From Aurifilum marmelostoma (lineage: Eukaryota; Ascomycota; Sordariomycetes; Diaporthales; Cryphonectriaceae), in NCBI GenBank assembly GCA_027559495.1, contig JAMXSV010000026.1, positions 372,001-436,000 of the forward strand: a stretch of 64,000 nt of DNA, in the 5' to 3' direction. This document shows positions 12,375-23,353 of this stretch, piece after piece. The translations under genes and the position numbers were made by a program. The notes below the pieces were generated by a model. It had not been told where the DNA came from and searched no databases. It saw only the letters and a program-made list of their open reading frames with translations. How positions within the stretch are numbered: the first letter of the stretch is position 1; each line of letters begins with the position of its first letter.

Positions 12375-14171
12375 ATGGACGAGAAGCAGCCCTTTCTGAG
12401 CCAGGCCGCGCCGGCTGGGCAACACGAACCAAGTGTTCGCCGTCATGAAAAACGTCCCAGCGGCGCGAGGTCCTCCAGGTTTCTCCTAGCAAGCAGCATT
12501 CTGTTCCTTCTTGCCATGGTTCACTTCTCCTGGCGTGCGCTTTCGCATCATGATCACCACTGTGGACGCCATAATCACCACAAAGATGGCCACTTTCGAT
12601 ACGAAGGGGAACACATCTTATGGGAGGCTTGTGGTGAAATCGCAGGGCGGCACGTGGAGTGCTCAACAATCACGGTGCCCATGGACCAGTTCAATGCGAC
12701 CAACTCGGGCGACAAAGTCTTCACCATCCCTTTGATTCGCATGCGCGGGAAGAACGCCACCCAGAACCTCCTCCTCAACCCCGGCGGTCCAGGAGGCTCT
12801 GGCCTCGAATTCCTGTACAGGCGGGGCGAGCAGCTCAGCACCATCGTCGGCGAGGGTTTCCACCTGCTCTCCTTCGACCCGAGGGGTATAAATCAGTCGA
12901 CGCCTCAAGCTTCTTGCTATCCTGATCAGGAGACCCGGCGTGCCTTGTCCCAGGTCAGGAACTCTCGAACTATCGAGGACAGCCCCGAGGCGTATGCCTT
13001 TGCCCAGAACTTCGTCCAGGCTTGCGCAGACACCATGGGCGAGCATGGGCTCTACATCAACACGCCACAGACGGCCGCGGACATGAACAGTATTCTTGAT
13101 GCTGTGGGCCAAGAAGGCATGGTCTACTGGGGTTTCAGCTACGGAACGCTCCTCGGTCAGACCTACGCTGGCCTGTTCCCTGAGCGGTCCGAACGCGTCA
13201 TCATCGATGGGGTGGTCAATCAGTTTGACTGGTACGACGAGATTATAAGCGAAGAGGACTTTACCGATACTTTCAATGTTCTCGAGGGCTTCTTTGAAGA
13301 ATGCTTGAAGGCAGCTGAGAACTGCACCCTGTCAAAGCTATCACAATCCAAAGATGAGCTCATGGACAAGGTCCTTGGGTTCGCAGAAAGTATATACGCC
13401 GAGCCGATGAGCGTCTATGTCAATAACACCAACTGGGGAACACTAGACTTCTTCAAGATCCTGTACACGGGTGTGTTTCCCGCCCTGTACAAGCCGGCGA
13501 ATTGGTATGCGCTTGCAGATCGTCTCGCGAAGCTAATCGAGGGAAATGCCACCGACGCCTTTCTGGCCTACGGCGGGGGAGATGCATGGGGCATGGAAGG
13601 CGAGGCCAACCAGTTCGTCACCTTCAATGATGGCAGATCCGGCCTGAGCAACTGGCCCGAGGGGCGCCAGGCTGCACTCAAGATCATAGAGCCTGTGGCC
13701 AACTCCAGCCTGTTCGCTCCGACTGAGAACGGTGGGTTTTACCAGAAGCAACAGTGGATCGTCCCCAAGACGCATAATTACGTACCTAAACTCGGCGTCG
13801 AAACCGCACACCCTCTGCTCATCTTGAGCACTACCTACGACCCCATCTGCCCTCTGGTGTCTGCCCGGTCCGCCAAGGAGGCCTTTGCAGGGTCTGAGAT
13901 TGTGGAGGTCAAGGGGTTTGGCCACTGCTCCGTGGCTGTCACATCGAGCTGTCTCGCAAAGCATGTGCGGTCCTTCCTGTACAACGGCACGATACCAGAC
14001 GGCCACACGCAGTGCGAGGTCGACGGGCCATATTTTGTGAAGCCGGAAGATGAGAATGGAAAAAGTGTCACCGCTTTGAGGGAGTTTGAGGATCCCGAGG
14101 AGATGAAGATACACATGGCACAGTTGAAGATGGCAAGGGATCCGTCTTGGCCGATATGGACGCGGTGGTAA
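12375..14171 (+). CDS. TAP-like serine peptidase (alpha/beta hydrolase), membrane-anchored
   Basis: The protein is 598 residues from the ATG at 12375 (MDEKQPFLSQ), with no intron. A short cytosolic tail is followed by a hydrophobic anchor at about residues 36-50 and a His-rich spacer, so it looks like a type II membrane protein with a lumenal or extracellular catalytic domain. The oxyanion-hole motif GGPGGSG is at 137-143. The nucleophile elbow GFSYG is at 253-257 (Ser255). The likely acid is Asp489 in TTYDP, and the likely base is His517 in GFGHCS. This order and the C-terminal TAP-like block match the tripeptidyl aminopeptidase family, which removes tripeptides from free N-termini; the true substrate is not known. 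Several N-x-S/T sites fit a secretory location. An upstream ATG at 12246 would give 641 residues, but the added part has no family character. It is convergent with the sirtuin gene, 165 bases apart. Confidence 0.9.
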   Translation: MDEKQPFLSQAAPAGQHEPSVRRHEKRPSGARSSRFLLASSILFLLAMVHFSWRALSHHDHHCGRHNHHKDGHFRYEGEHILWEACGEIAGRHVECSTITVPMDQFNATNSGDKVFTIPLIRMRGKNATQNLLLNPGGPGGSGLEFLYRRGEQLSTIVGEGFHLLSFDPRGINQSTPQASCYPDQETRRALSQVRNSRTIEDSPEAYAFAQNFVQACADTMGEHGLYINTPQTAADMNSILDAVGQEGMVYWGFSYGTLLGQTYAGLFPERSERVIIDGVVNQFDWYDEIISEEDFTDTFNVLEGFFEECLKAAENCTLSKLSQSKDELMDKVLGFAESIYAEPMSVYVNNTNWGTLDFFKILYTGVFPALYKPANWYALADRLAKLIEGNATDAFLAYGGGDAWGMEGEANQFVTFNDGRSGLSNWPEGRQAALKIIEPVANSSLFAPTENGGFYQKQQWIVPKTHNYVPKLGVETAHPLLILSTTYDPICPLVSARSAKEAFAGSEIVEVKGFGHCSVAVTSSCLAKHVRSFLYNGTIPDGHTQCEVDGPYFVKPEDENGKSVTALREFEDPEEMKIHMAQLKMARDPSWPIWTRW

Positions 14172-14336
14172 CCACCCTGTTGGGAGGGGTTCATTTTGGA
14201 TTCACCTTTAAAATACACAAACGATATCGGCTTTCAGGGTTGAGTACATATTGGAGACGATCAAACACACATGCCTTGTTCACTAAGGAAATGATCCAGA
14301 ACTGTATCCTGAGACATATATTCGCTATACATACCG

Positions 14337-15490
14337 TCAGCTGCTCACCCCATTGTCTTCAAGGAACTTGGCCAGAGCCAGAGGGACCAGCTCGGCCGCG
14401 TCCCCCACAAAAGACCAGTCTTTTTCGTCCGGCCTCGCCGCACCAGCCTCTCTCACTTCCAGGTCAAAAAAAGCGACTCGAGCACCCCGCTGCCTCGCCT
14501 GTCGTATGTATCCGGCGGCAGGATGCACCATAGCCGAGGTTCCAATCACGAGCATCAAGTCACACTGATTGCTCTGACCGAACCATTCCTCCACCCTTGC
14601 GGCGTTGGCCTCTGGGACACCCTCGCCGAACCACACGACGTCCGGCCTAAGTAGGTTCGTCTTGCAGCGGGGACAGTGTGGGAGGTCGTCGACGCTGAGA
14701 TCGTGGTTCAGCTGGAACCTGGCGCCGCCTCTACCGCCATCCTCTAATGGTTCGGGAGGAGAAAGTTGCCTCAGAGCCGGCACGATGGGCACGTTACGGT
14801 CATCTGCTTCGTAGCCGCAGCTTGCGTCGACACATCGCACGCGGGACAAGGACCCGTGGTAGCTGACGATCTGTTGCGCCGGGTGACCAGCTCGTTGGCA
14901 GAGGCCTATGATAATAATTGGGGAGATGAAATGAGTCGTCAGCAAGTAATATTGTTGTAATGACATCAATGATGTGCATTTTGTTATGATGACTCAAGAA
15001 GCAAACGAATGAAACATGAGAGAAGACGAGAAAGACAAGGAGCACTGTAAGTACCATCGACATTCTGATTCACCGCAAGAAACCCAGGCTTGAGCCCTGC
15101 AAGCTTGGCCAGGGCAAAATGCGCCGGATTCGGCTCTGCCTTGAAGGCCTGCTCCCGCCTATGCTCATAAAACTGCCACACAAGACACGGGTCCGCCCTG
15201 AACGCCCCGGGCGTGGCGAGCTGCGTGTCCGAGTACGCCCTCCAGAACCCGCCAGGCCCGCGGTAAGTCGGGATCCCCGACGAGGCGGACAGCCCCGCGC
15301 CGAAGAGGGCCAGCACCCTCTGCGACGCAGCCAGGTGTCGGGTGAAGCTGGCGAGCGTCTCTGGGCTGGGGGGCGGGGCGGCCCGGGCGCGGAGCTGGAG
15401 CTGGTCGTCTTCGCGCTTGTAGTGGCGCTGGAGGTTCTCGTTGGCCTTGGCTATGAGCTCAGCTTTGAAGTCTGGGTTGAGTTCCGGCAT
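14337..15490 (-). CDS. SIR2-family NAD-dependent deacylase, class III (SIRT5-like)
   Basis: Two exons (15490-15055 and 14905-14337) flank a 149-base intron with donor GTACTT. The protein is 334 residues. The NAD-binding motif GAGLSASSGIPTYRG is at 64-78, QNVDG at 142-146 and the catalytic His162 in YHGSL. The zinc cysteines are C170, C175, C223 and C226, and GTSAMVHPA starts at 267. The motif Tyr108-x2-Arg111 (FYEHRRE) is the signature of SIRT5-type enzymes. In that class it recognises negatively charged acyl-lysines (succinyl, malonyl, glutaryl), so desuccinylase or demalonylase activity is inferred. The block RPDVVWFGE is typical of the same class. No clear mitochondrial presequence is visible, so the compartment is open. 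The splice junction falls inside the Gly codon of NVDG, which restores the conserved NVDGLCQRAGHP. Confidence 0.92.
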
Positions 15491-17503
15491 TTTGTCTCTG
15501 AATGAAGTGGGACTTTTGTTTTGGGGGGGGGGGGGTGTCGGGTTGGGTTCGATATGGTGTTTCACTGGCGATATGTGCAAATGAGAATTCAATTTGCAGC
15601 CGATGAGAATCACTGCTGGTCTTCTTAGAGCGTGAGATTTGACGTCTGATATATTTCTTCGCATTAATATGCTGCTGTAGTGTGGAGGTGCTTTTTATGT
15701 AATCATGTGGCTGGGAGCGGCGATGGAAGCGGCGAAGCGCATGCTTTCAAGCCTTAGTACAGCGCATGTGTAAAAACACATTTCTATCAGATCTGGTTGC
15801 CTTGGTAGGTTGTCGACTTTTGTGTGCAGGAAATGGGATAAATTGGCGGTGGATTGTATAGGTGTAGGTTGGGGAGCCCCAGGGGAGGGGGGGGGGGAGG
15901 TTTGGGCGGGGTTGGGCAGTCTGAGAGCTTCGAGTCTCGCAACTCTGCAAGCCAGATTCCACATGGTAGAAAGATCAGCCAAGCCCCCATGCGAAGATCT
16001 TGCTGCCTAGATTTGACACAATCATCGTCATGAAGCCACGCGCGAAGATCGCACGGTGGACTGTCATCGTCAAGATCATCATCGTAGCTGTCATGCCGCC
16101 GCAATGCGTGCCTCCACTTCCAGATGTCAGTCAGCTTTGTTGTCCACCGACGGCCATATGATGTAGCTGTAAGTGTGTGTATCTTCGGATGGACCACTAC
16201 TTCTGAAATTCAAGAATTTTATTGATAGAAAAGTGTACAAAGGCCGAGCGCCACGTCGACCCTCTCAGCCAATGGCTTTCTATTGCCATGGCTTAAGTCC
16301 TGCTGGAATCTCTATCCAGGGGTTATTAGTGTGTTGTGTAGCAGTATCTTCTTAATCAATAAGTCCGTTAATGATGAAACTGGCTTATAATTTATGATTA
16401 AAGGTCCCTGTATATATGTGTCCCAGACCTTCCTGTAAAGGACAGAGTCAAACCTTTTTCAAATGTTAAAATTGTGACTACTTTCTCCCTCTGTACTTAT
16501 CACCACCATTGTTTCAGGTTTCATCTCCATAAAGCTAAAAATCCTTAAATGATGAATCGATGGTCTTCAGACCCGGTTAGTTGCTTCTTAACATAGCAAC
16601 GATGAGCCAGCAAGGGCTCCTTGGATAGAAGCAGGCGCACTGACGATATGTTTCGTCTGTACCATGAGAGCTTGATTGATTCTTGCTTGGTTTTATGGCT
16701 CAATCCGGCAGCTACTGCACGTCAAACGGAGCACTGTTGTCAATAGTCACATGTCAACCGTTGGGTCCTCCCCACGCCGGCGTCATTTCACTTGCTCGCT
16801 AGCACAGTCTCAAGGGCTCCGAGATATCGGAACAGTGGCGTGGTTGGTAGCCTGGAACTAACAGTGACTATATAGCATAGGGCGTCGGTTCACAGCCGAG
16901 CATGGCGCCAGATTTAACTTGCGAGGCTGAGCCGGGCGCACCATTTGTGAGCATTAAGGCGACTAGCCTAATTCGAGCCGCGCCCGCAGTGAGTATGATT
17001 TGTATGCAAATTACCTAACAAATGAGACGGGTTGCTATCGTTCCTCAGTACTATACTTATCGTCTGCCCGTCTCTCGACTAAGATTACTGTTCCGGATTC
17101 AGGTTGCTGCTGTACTGTAATCCGCACTCGCAACGCCGTCCGTATACGGAACCTGGGATCATCTACTGAACCCACATACTCACCCTCTCTCGCTCCCTCT
17201 CTGCCTGTTTGTGTTATCACGAGCCCAGCCGGCCCAATTAATTCTGCCCGTGATTACCTACAGGACCATACTGTCGGGTCTCTGGCTCCCCAAGGTGGGC
17301 CGCACGTGGCACTGTCATGCTTCCACTTCTGCAGCGATCATGTCGTAGTTGATTTTTAGAAGATCTAGAGTCCCTGCATCGCTACCAGTCATTATTTATG
17401 TCATGCAGGTACAGTGTTACATTATTGCTACGAGTGTGGATGACCAGGCCTGTGTTATTATACCAACGAGAAAACAAACAGCCTGGCGGCGATTCGGCTG
17501 GGA
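15491..17503. other. Gene-poor region
   Basis: About 2 kb with no supportable gene; nothing resembling a transposase or tRNA was found. A C/G-run lies at 15522-15534 just upstream of the sirtuin start. The part at roughly 16340-16560 is AT-richer than its surroundings. Frames of 60-136 codons occur on both strands without family features. Confidence 0.45.
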
Positions 17504-18208
17504 GATAAGACAGGAACTGGGAAGGGGGGTGGGTAGACTTTCCACATCGAGGTACAGGCGTGGGAGTACTACGTACATACTTTACACACTGACACACTCA
17601 CACCCAAGCTCTCTACATACTTCGTAGTAGAAGTAAATAATTGCTGACGGGTCGGTATCGCCTAGCGTGTATCGACCCTGATCACAGCCCGTGCCTGGCC
17701 TTGCTCTGGGACCCACCTGGGCACACTCCAGCTGATAAGAAAGGGCACTTTACAAGCCATACTATCTATCTCGTGTCACTGTAGCAGTCTGCCAGTCCCT
17801 GGTAAGCATGAACTAGGGGCGCCGCTCGCAGGGCTGATGCGTCGCCGATCCGAGGCCCTGCATGAGGGATAGAAAGAACAAAGAAACCCCCCTAATGCGC
17901 GCGCCAGAGAACTGTCTCGAGCCGCACTCGGGTAACCTCCTCCAATCCCCTATTATGTGTATTCCGTCTTTTCTTCTTTCGGCCCGTTGAAGAAGAGAAC
18001 GCGGATTGGTCGGGGGCCTATTTCTTTCCGCTCTCTTTCACTCATCTCAAGCACCGAATTTCGAGAACGTTTCTAGGCGGGCGGCTTCTTGCTGTCTTCT
18101 TATCTCGAGTGGGCCCTAGCCCCATGTCCTTTGAGTTCCACTTTGGCCGTCTTGGCAAGGGGAAGAAGGGCGAGGCTTAATGCCCAGCAAAGAAGCCTGG
18201 CAGATAAC
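17504..18208 (+). promoter_or_regulatory. GATA-factor motifs upstream of ammonium permease
   Basis: GATAAG occurs at 17504-17509 and 17734-17739, its reverse complement CTTATC at 18099-18104, and GATAAC at 18203-18208. These match the HGATAR core bound by the nitrogen regulators AreA/NIT2, which are known to activate ammonium permease genes under nitrogen limitation. The motif is short, so single copies can occur by chance. The argument rests on their position within about 1.1 kb of a Mep gene. Confidence 0.45.
18124..18180 (+). CDS. 18-codon upstream ORF before the ammonium permease
   Basis: An ATG at 18124 opens a short frame that reads MSFEFHFGRLGKGKKGEA and stops with TAA at 18178-18180, about 425 bases before the permease start. 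The composition looks coding: mixed charges, and GC third positions in most codons. If the leader extends this far it would act as a upstream ORF that could reduce or condition translation of the permease. No transcript evidence is available here, so this is a candidate only. Confidence 0.35.
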   Translation: MSFEFHFGRLGKGKKGEA

Positions 18209-18604
18209 ATGAGGTTTGTTGGTAAGCGCAATCTCTGGGCTTAGAAGATGATATTATTGTCTGTTGCCAAGCTGTCTCCTCGTCCTCTCGGATATGCTCT
18301 CTGACAGGAGGAAGCCGGATCTGTGTATCTCGGCTGCTTGGTTCATATCCATGTAAATTGCCCCCAAACCCCCCATCCTCTCTGTCCTCGGCCTCTTGAT
18401 CTTTCTTTCCTTTTGGTTTTGCACTCTCTAATAATAATCCTTCCATCTGTACACCTTTTGGGGTTGTGTTCCTCTATTTTCTTTTTTTTTTTTTCCTCCG
18501 TACGTCGTGTGTTCAAGCTGAACATCAGAGAGAAGCCAAAGAGGCTACCAGCGACGACGAGGTATTACTAAACCGTCTTCTTGAGTGAAAGACATAGGCT
18601 CGCC

Positions 18605-20482
18605 ATGTCGGCCGGCCCTCTTGAGACGTACAATGGTACGAGCGGCGTTGCCAGCAATGGCGGCGACTCGCTGACTGAGGATCTCAATGTTTATTATTCG
18701 GTACGTGATATCAAAACACGCCCTTTCTTCGGATACAACTTTATTGTATCCATATGTCTGTGTTGGCGTGTGCTAGTGTGTAAATAGTAATCACTTGCAC
18801 AACTTCCCAGGGGTTGTAATAAATATTGAATCCAGTTACTGACTCCACCACCTATTTACAACAAAACAGTCTGGCGACTTTGCATGGATCCTCACCTCGT
18901 CGGCCCTCGTCCTTCTCATGGTCCCCGGCGTGGGCTTCTTCTACAGCGGCCTCGCGCGGCGCAAGTCGGCCCTGTCGCTCATCTGGTTATCCATGATGAG
19001 CATAGCCGTCGTCGGGTTTCAGTGGTTCTTTTGGGGTTACTCGTTAACCTTTAGCCACACGGGCAGTGCTTATATCGGTGACCTGTCCAACTTTGGTCTC
19101 ATGAAGGTGCTGGGCGAGCCCAGCGTGGGAAGCACCAAGATCCCGGATCTGCTCTTCTGCCTGTACCAGGGCATGTTCGCCGCCATCACGTAGGTTGCCC
19201 TCTAGCTCTCATCTATTGTTTCCACATTGAGTCATCATCATATCCAATTCCTGCTAACATTCGTCGGCGGAATATAGTCCTGCTCTGGCCATCGGTGCAG
19301 CTGCCGACCGCGGCCGCATGCTCCCAGCCGTCGTCTTTGTCTTCATCTGGTCGACCATTGTGTACGACCCCATCGCCTACTGGACCTGGAACGCCAACGG
19401 CTGGTCCTTCAAGCTGGGCGGCCTCGACTTTGCCGGAGGCACGCCCGTGCACATCTCGTCCGGTGCCGCCGCCCTCGCCATGTCGCTGATGCTGGGCAAG
19501 CGTGCCGGCTACGACAAGGTCCACGGCCTTCCTTACCGCCCTCACAACGTCACCCACGTCGTTCTCGGCACTGTCTTCCTCTGGGTGGGCTGGTTCGGCT
19601 TCAACGGCGGCAGTGCCCTCGCGGCTAACCTGCGCGCTGTCATGGCCTGCATTGTTACCCACATTGCCGCCTGTGTTGGTGGCTTCACCTGGTGCCTGAT
19701 GGACTACCGCCTGGAGAAGAAGTGGAGTGCCGTAGGTTTCTGCAGCGGTGCCATTGCTGTGAGTATCTTTTTCTTTTTCTTTTTCCTGGTTTATTTTTGA
19801 TGAGATTGTTCTTGGCTAATCATTCGGGTCATCAGGGTCTGGTTGCCATCACTCCGGCTTCAGGTTTCGTTCCTGCATGGTCTGCTGTTGTCTTTGGCGT
19901 CGTGGGTGGTATCGTGTGCAACCTGGCCACCCAGATCAAGTTCTGGATTGGTGTGGACGACGCTCTGGATGTCTTTGCCGAGCACGCCATTGGTGGTATC
20001 GTCGGCAACCTGCTGACTGGTCTCTTTGCTGCGTGAGTCCTCCCTTGATACCGATGTACATCTGAAACGAAACCACTCGAGTATCTGGCTAACGATCATC
20101 ACCCTGCAGCGACTACATTGCTCACCTCGACGGCTTCTCCGAGATCAGCGGCGGCTGGCTCAACCGCAACTGGATCCAGCTCGCCTACCAGCTCGCCGAC
20201 TGCGTGGCCGGCTTCTCCTACGCCTTTGGCGTCACCTGCCTCATCCTCTTCCTCATGAACCTCGTCCCCGGCCTGCGCCTACGCGTCTCCGCCGAGGAGG
20301 AGGAGATGGGCCTGGACGACACCCAGCTCGGCGAGTTCGCGTACGACTACGTCGAGCTCAGCCGCCACGTCAACGAGCTGCTCGGGTCCACGGACGAGAA
20401 CCACTCCAGCCGGGGCAGCCTGAGGGCCACGTCTGTCGCCGAGCAGCCGTCCAAGGTTGATGATCCGGAAAAGGCCATGTAA
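18605..20482 (+). CDS. Ammonium permease, Mep2-type (Amt/Mep/Rh family)
   Basis: Five exons are inferred: 18605-18700, 18870-19189, 19278-19758, 19836-20032 and 20110-20482, joined by introns of 169, 88, 77 and 77 bases. The product is 488 residues. The hydrophobic profile fits eleven membrane spans, beginning with the family block VPGVGFFYSGLARRKSALSLIW. The pore twin histidines are present: His197 in GGTPVHISSG and His349 in FAEHAIGG. In the yeast family, Mep2-type proteins keep the first His while Mep1/Mep3-types carry Glu, so this is Mep2-like. Mep2 orthologues can also act as ammonium sensors for filamentous growth; that role is inference here. The C-terminal tail of about 90 residues is cytosolic and acidic and contains ELSRHVNELLG. 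The plasma membrane is the expected location. GATA motifs and a short upstream ORF precede the gene. Confidence 0.95.
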
Positions 20483-23353
20483 AAGACGATGTTCTTTGGT
20501 TTCAATAACTGTTTTATGAGGGCGTGCTGAGAGAGGATGATCATCATGACCTGAGAGTGTGTGTGTCTCTATGTGTGTACGGGAGGAATGAAGCGAGTGA
20601 AATTTGAAGAAAACAGAGAATGAGTTCCAGAGACTTCTGATAGACTTTTTAATATCGCATGCAATTGCAAACTCTGTATATTGCCACACTTGAAACCTAA
20701 TTTGTGTTTATGAATTGTAATGAGTTTCTGTACCCTTTGTTTTGTAATAGAAAGTTTCAAGACAGCCCCGGATATAGAAGGAAAACTTCGACCACCAGAC
20801 TCTATAGATAATTAGCCCCCTCAATTCAACATCATGTCATTGTTTACTTACATAATTACTTAAGTGCTTAAGTAGTGGTATAAGTCTCGAGAGCCACCCA
20901 TAACAAAGCAGCCAGGCTCCCGAGGGTGAGGGTCCTGGAGAAGCGTATATGTGTGTACAGACAGATTTGTCGGGGACAGAAAACATGCACTCGCCACCTC
21001 CCCCCCAAAGATGGATCCTCTGAAACCTCCACCACCTTAAAAAAAGAAAAAAATACCGACCGCAATGTGATGCTAAAATATGCATAGTACTACAGGTCAA
21101 GGTTGTGTGTTAATACTATGGTTCTTCTCTCACCATGTCTTGCTTACATAGCCACACCTCAACATGCAGGCACATATGCTTGTTTTTGACGAGGGGAGGG
21201 AGGGGAAAAGAAGGCAGTGCAAGGCCTAGTTCGGCCTATCAGCTCGTGGTACTCCCCTGGGCCCCTCAGCACTCCAAACGAGCTTAAGCTGGATGCATAA
21301 ACACAGATATGAGCTTCTCGTTCGTCCCAACTCTCCGTGTCTCCTCCCCCCGAGCTCGCATACACGCACGCACAACCACTTTTTGACAGGTTTTGTGAAC
21401 AACACAGAGCCTTGGCAACCTGCCCTTAATTCCCGAGCAGAGTCCCTGGTTGGTGTTGTGCTCCGTCTCCTCGACCAAGGGGGGCTTATCCACTCCGCGC
21501 TTTGTTGACCCCTGACCAGGTCGAGGTGTGGATACATTCTTGTCCTCTTTGGGACCGGTCGCCATAGTGCAGGTATCCAAACAACGTTTCAAAACATCCC
21601 GTGGGCTGTCCGTCCGTGCCCACACAATCGAAACCTGGTACGCACAAAAATAGAAGAGCCCTGCATTTCTTCTTTGTCGCCCTCTCGAGAACCGAGGTCA
21701 GCTAGCCGGTCATGTTGATCACTTCGATTATCTTCCGCACGGCCAAGTGATCGATTATCTCCGGCATATTTTACCCCGTATGACAGAGTATGAACCACGT
21801 CATCACACGTGAAATTGTAAATCTCCATCATTCTTCTTGTCCTCCACATCACATACATGAGTGATCTGCGTTCTAGACCTTTGCTTTTCTCTTGCTCCCC
21901 TCTACGACGTGGACTTGTTCTCACTGGGTCCGAACAAGACACCAGCAGCAACAACAGAGTATAAACCATTATCATTCACCTACTTCTTGCTAGGTATTGG
22001 TTGCAAACCAAGTGAATAGTTACGTTATCGCCTCAGGAGTAGAAGCAAGAGAGCAGAGCAAACAATTAAGGAACAAGCAGACCTCGGAAATAACAGCCAA
22101 CTCCCGTCTCTTGGGATGCGGGTAGGCAGCACTTTGCCCACTTGGACCAAAGAAACACCATCTCGGCTCCCAAATCACGCTTGCACCCTGTCTTGGAAGT
22201 CCAATCCCATTAATGAACATGACCAGATTGGGCCGTAATGGCAGTAGAGAGAGGGGTCAAGGAGAGAGAGAGAGAAAGGAAAGAAAGGGGCAATCCTTGT
22301 TGAGTTCATCAAAAACTCCTACATCTTTTTTGGCCTCACATCTTGCAAAGAGGAGACAAAAATTTCCCAACCCTTGTATGATCCCAGGACAGGACGAGGG
22401 AGAACACAGCCTCACAGTCGACACCTCCCAGATCAGGAAGCAAGCCGGCTCCTCTCCCTTCTCCCTTGAAAGCCAGGCGTGCGCCGGGAGTGGTTGAATG
22501 ACCTGACCCAGCCTGCCAACGAATATATCGGAGGCAAGAGAACGTCGTCAGCTACCTGCAATCCCACGAATTCAGGAGCATCCGTTGGAGCCGTTTCAAT
22601 GCGGGTGCAGTCATGGATCTGCAGCAGGGGAGTGGAGTCTGGGCCGAACCAGCGGCGTATCGCCGCGCGAAGAGGCACAGGGATCACGGACAGGGGACCG
22701 GAGATGCTACCCGCTCGTGGGCAGCTCTGGAGACGAACACATGGGCAGAAAGAGAGAGCCGCCTCCTGACGTCCCCACATCAGCTCATTTACAACGTCAA
22801 GCGGACGACGAGCGAGCGTTTCGAAACATGTTCACCACCACTGCCTCCTTCCTGTCGCCATCACAGGAGACATCCCGACAACCGCGTTACTGGGGGGAGG
22901 GGGGAGGGTCAGTGGAGCCACCTGCATGCGCCGTGGAGACCTCAGGAGGTTTTTTTTCCCCAGGTTGATGGATGATGGCCGCCGCAGCGAATCCCGGCCG
23001 AGCTGGTCGAGATAGTTAGATATAAGAGCCAAGAGCCTCCCCATCCTGAGAGCCTCACAGGGAAGAGGCCTTTTCAACAGCATCGTCAGCATCGTCTGTC
23101 TCGTTCATTCTTTCTTTTCACCTCTGTGGTATCCACACACCCGGCGGGTCTTCCATTCTTTTCACAGGTGCTTTGGTCACCATATTCGTTCTCTTCTCAA
23201 ACACTCACCCACAGTCTTCGTCTCCATATACCCTCGATTGGGAAGAAGGAAAAAAAGAAAACAGAAGAAAAGAAAACATCGTCTCTCTTTCCCCCTCTCA
23301 GTCGAAGCCACTCCCTCGGAAACAAGCAAATAAAACATTACTCACCCGCCATC
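20483..23353. other. Intergenic region between permease and mucin-like gene
   Basis: About 2.9 kb. Frames of up to 128 codons exist (21589-21975 minus starts with a short hydrophobic stretch) but none has a recognisable domain or clear codon bias, and they overlap on both strands. A purine-rich GA tract lies at about 22248-22289. The last 250 bases are the pyrimidine-rich leader of the mucin-like gene. An upstream in-frame ATG at 23126 is not preferred because it would bury the signal peptide. Confidence 0.4.

Noticed and set aside
21589..21975. 128-codon minus-strand frame with a short hydrophobic start
   Set aside because: Could suggest a small secreted protein, but codon use is not coding-like and no family pattern is present.
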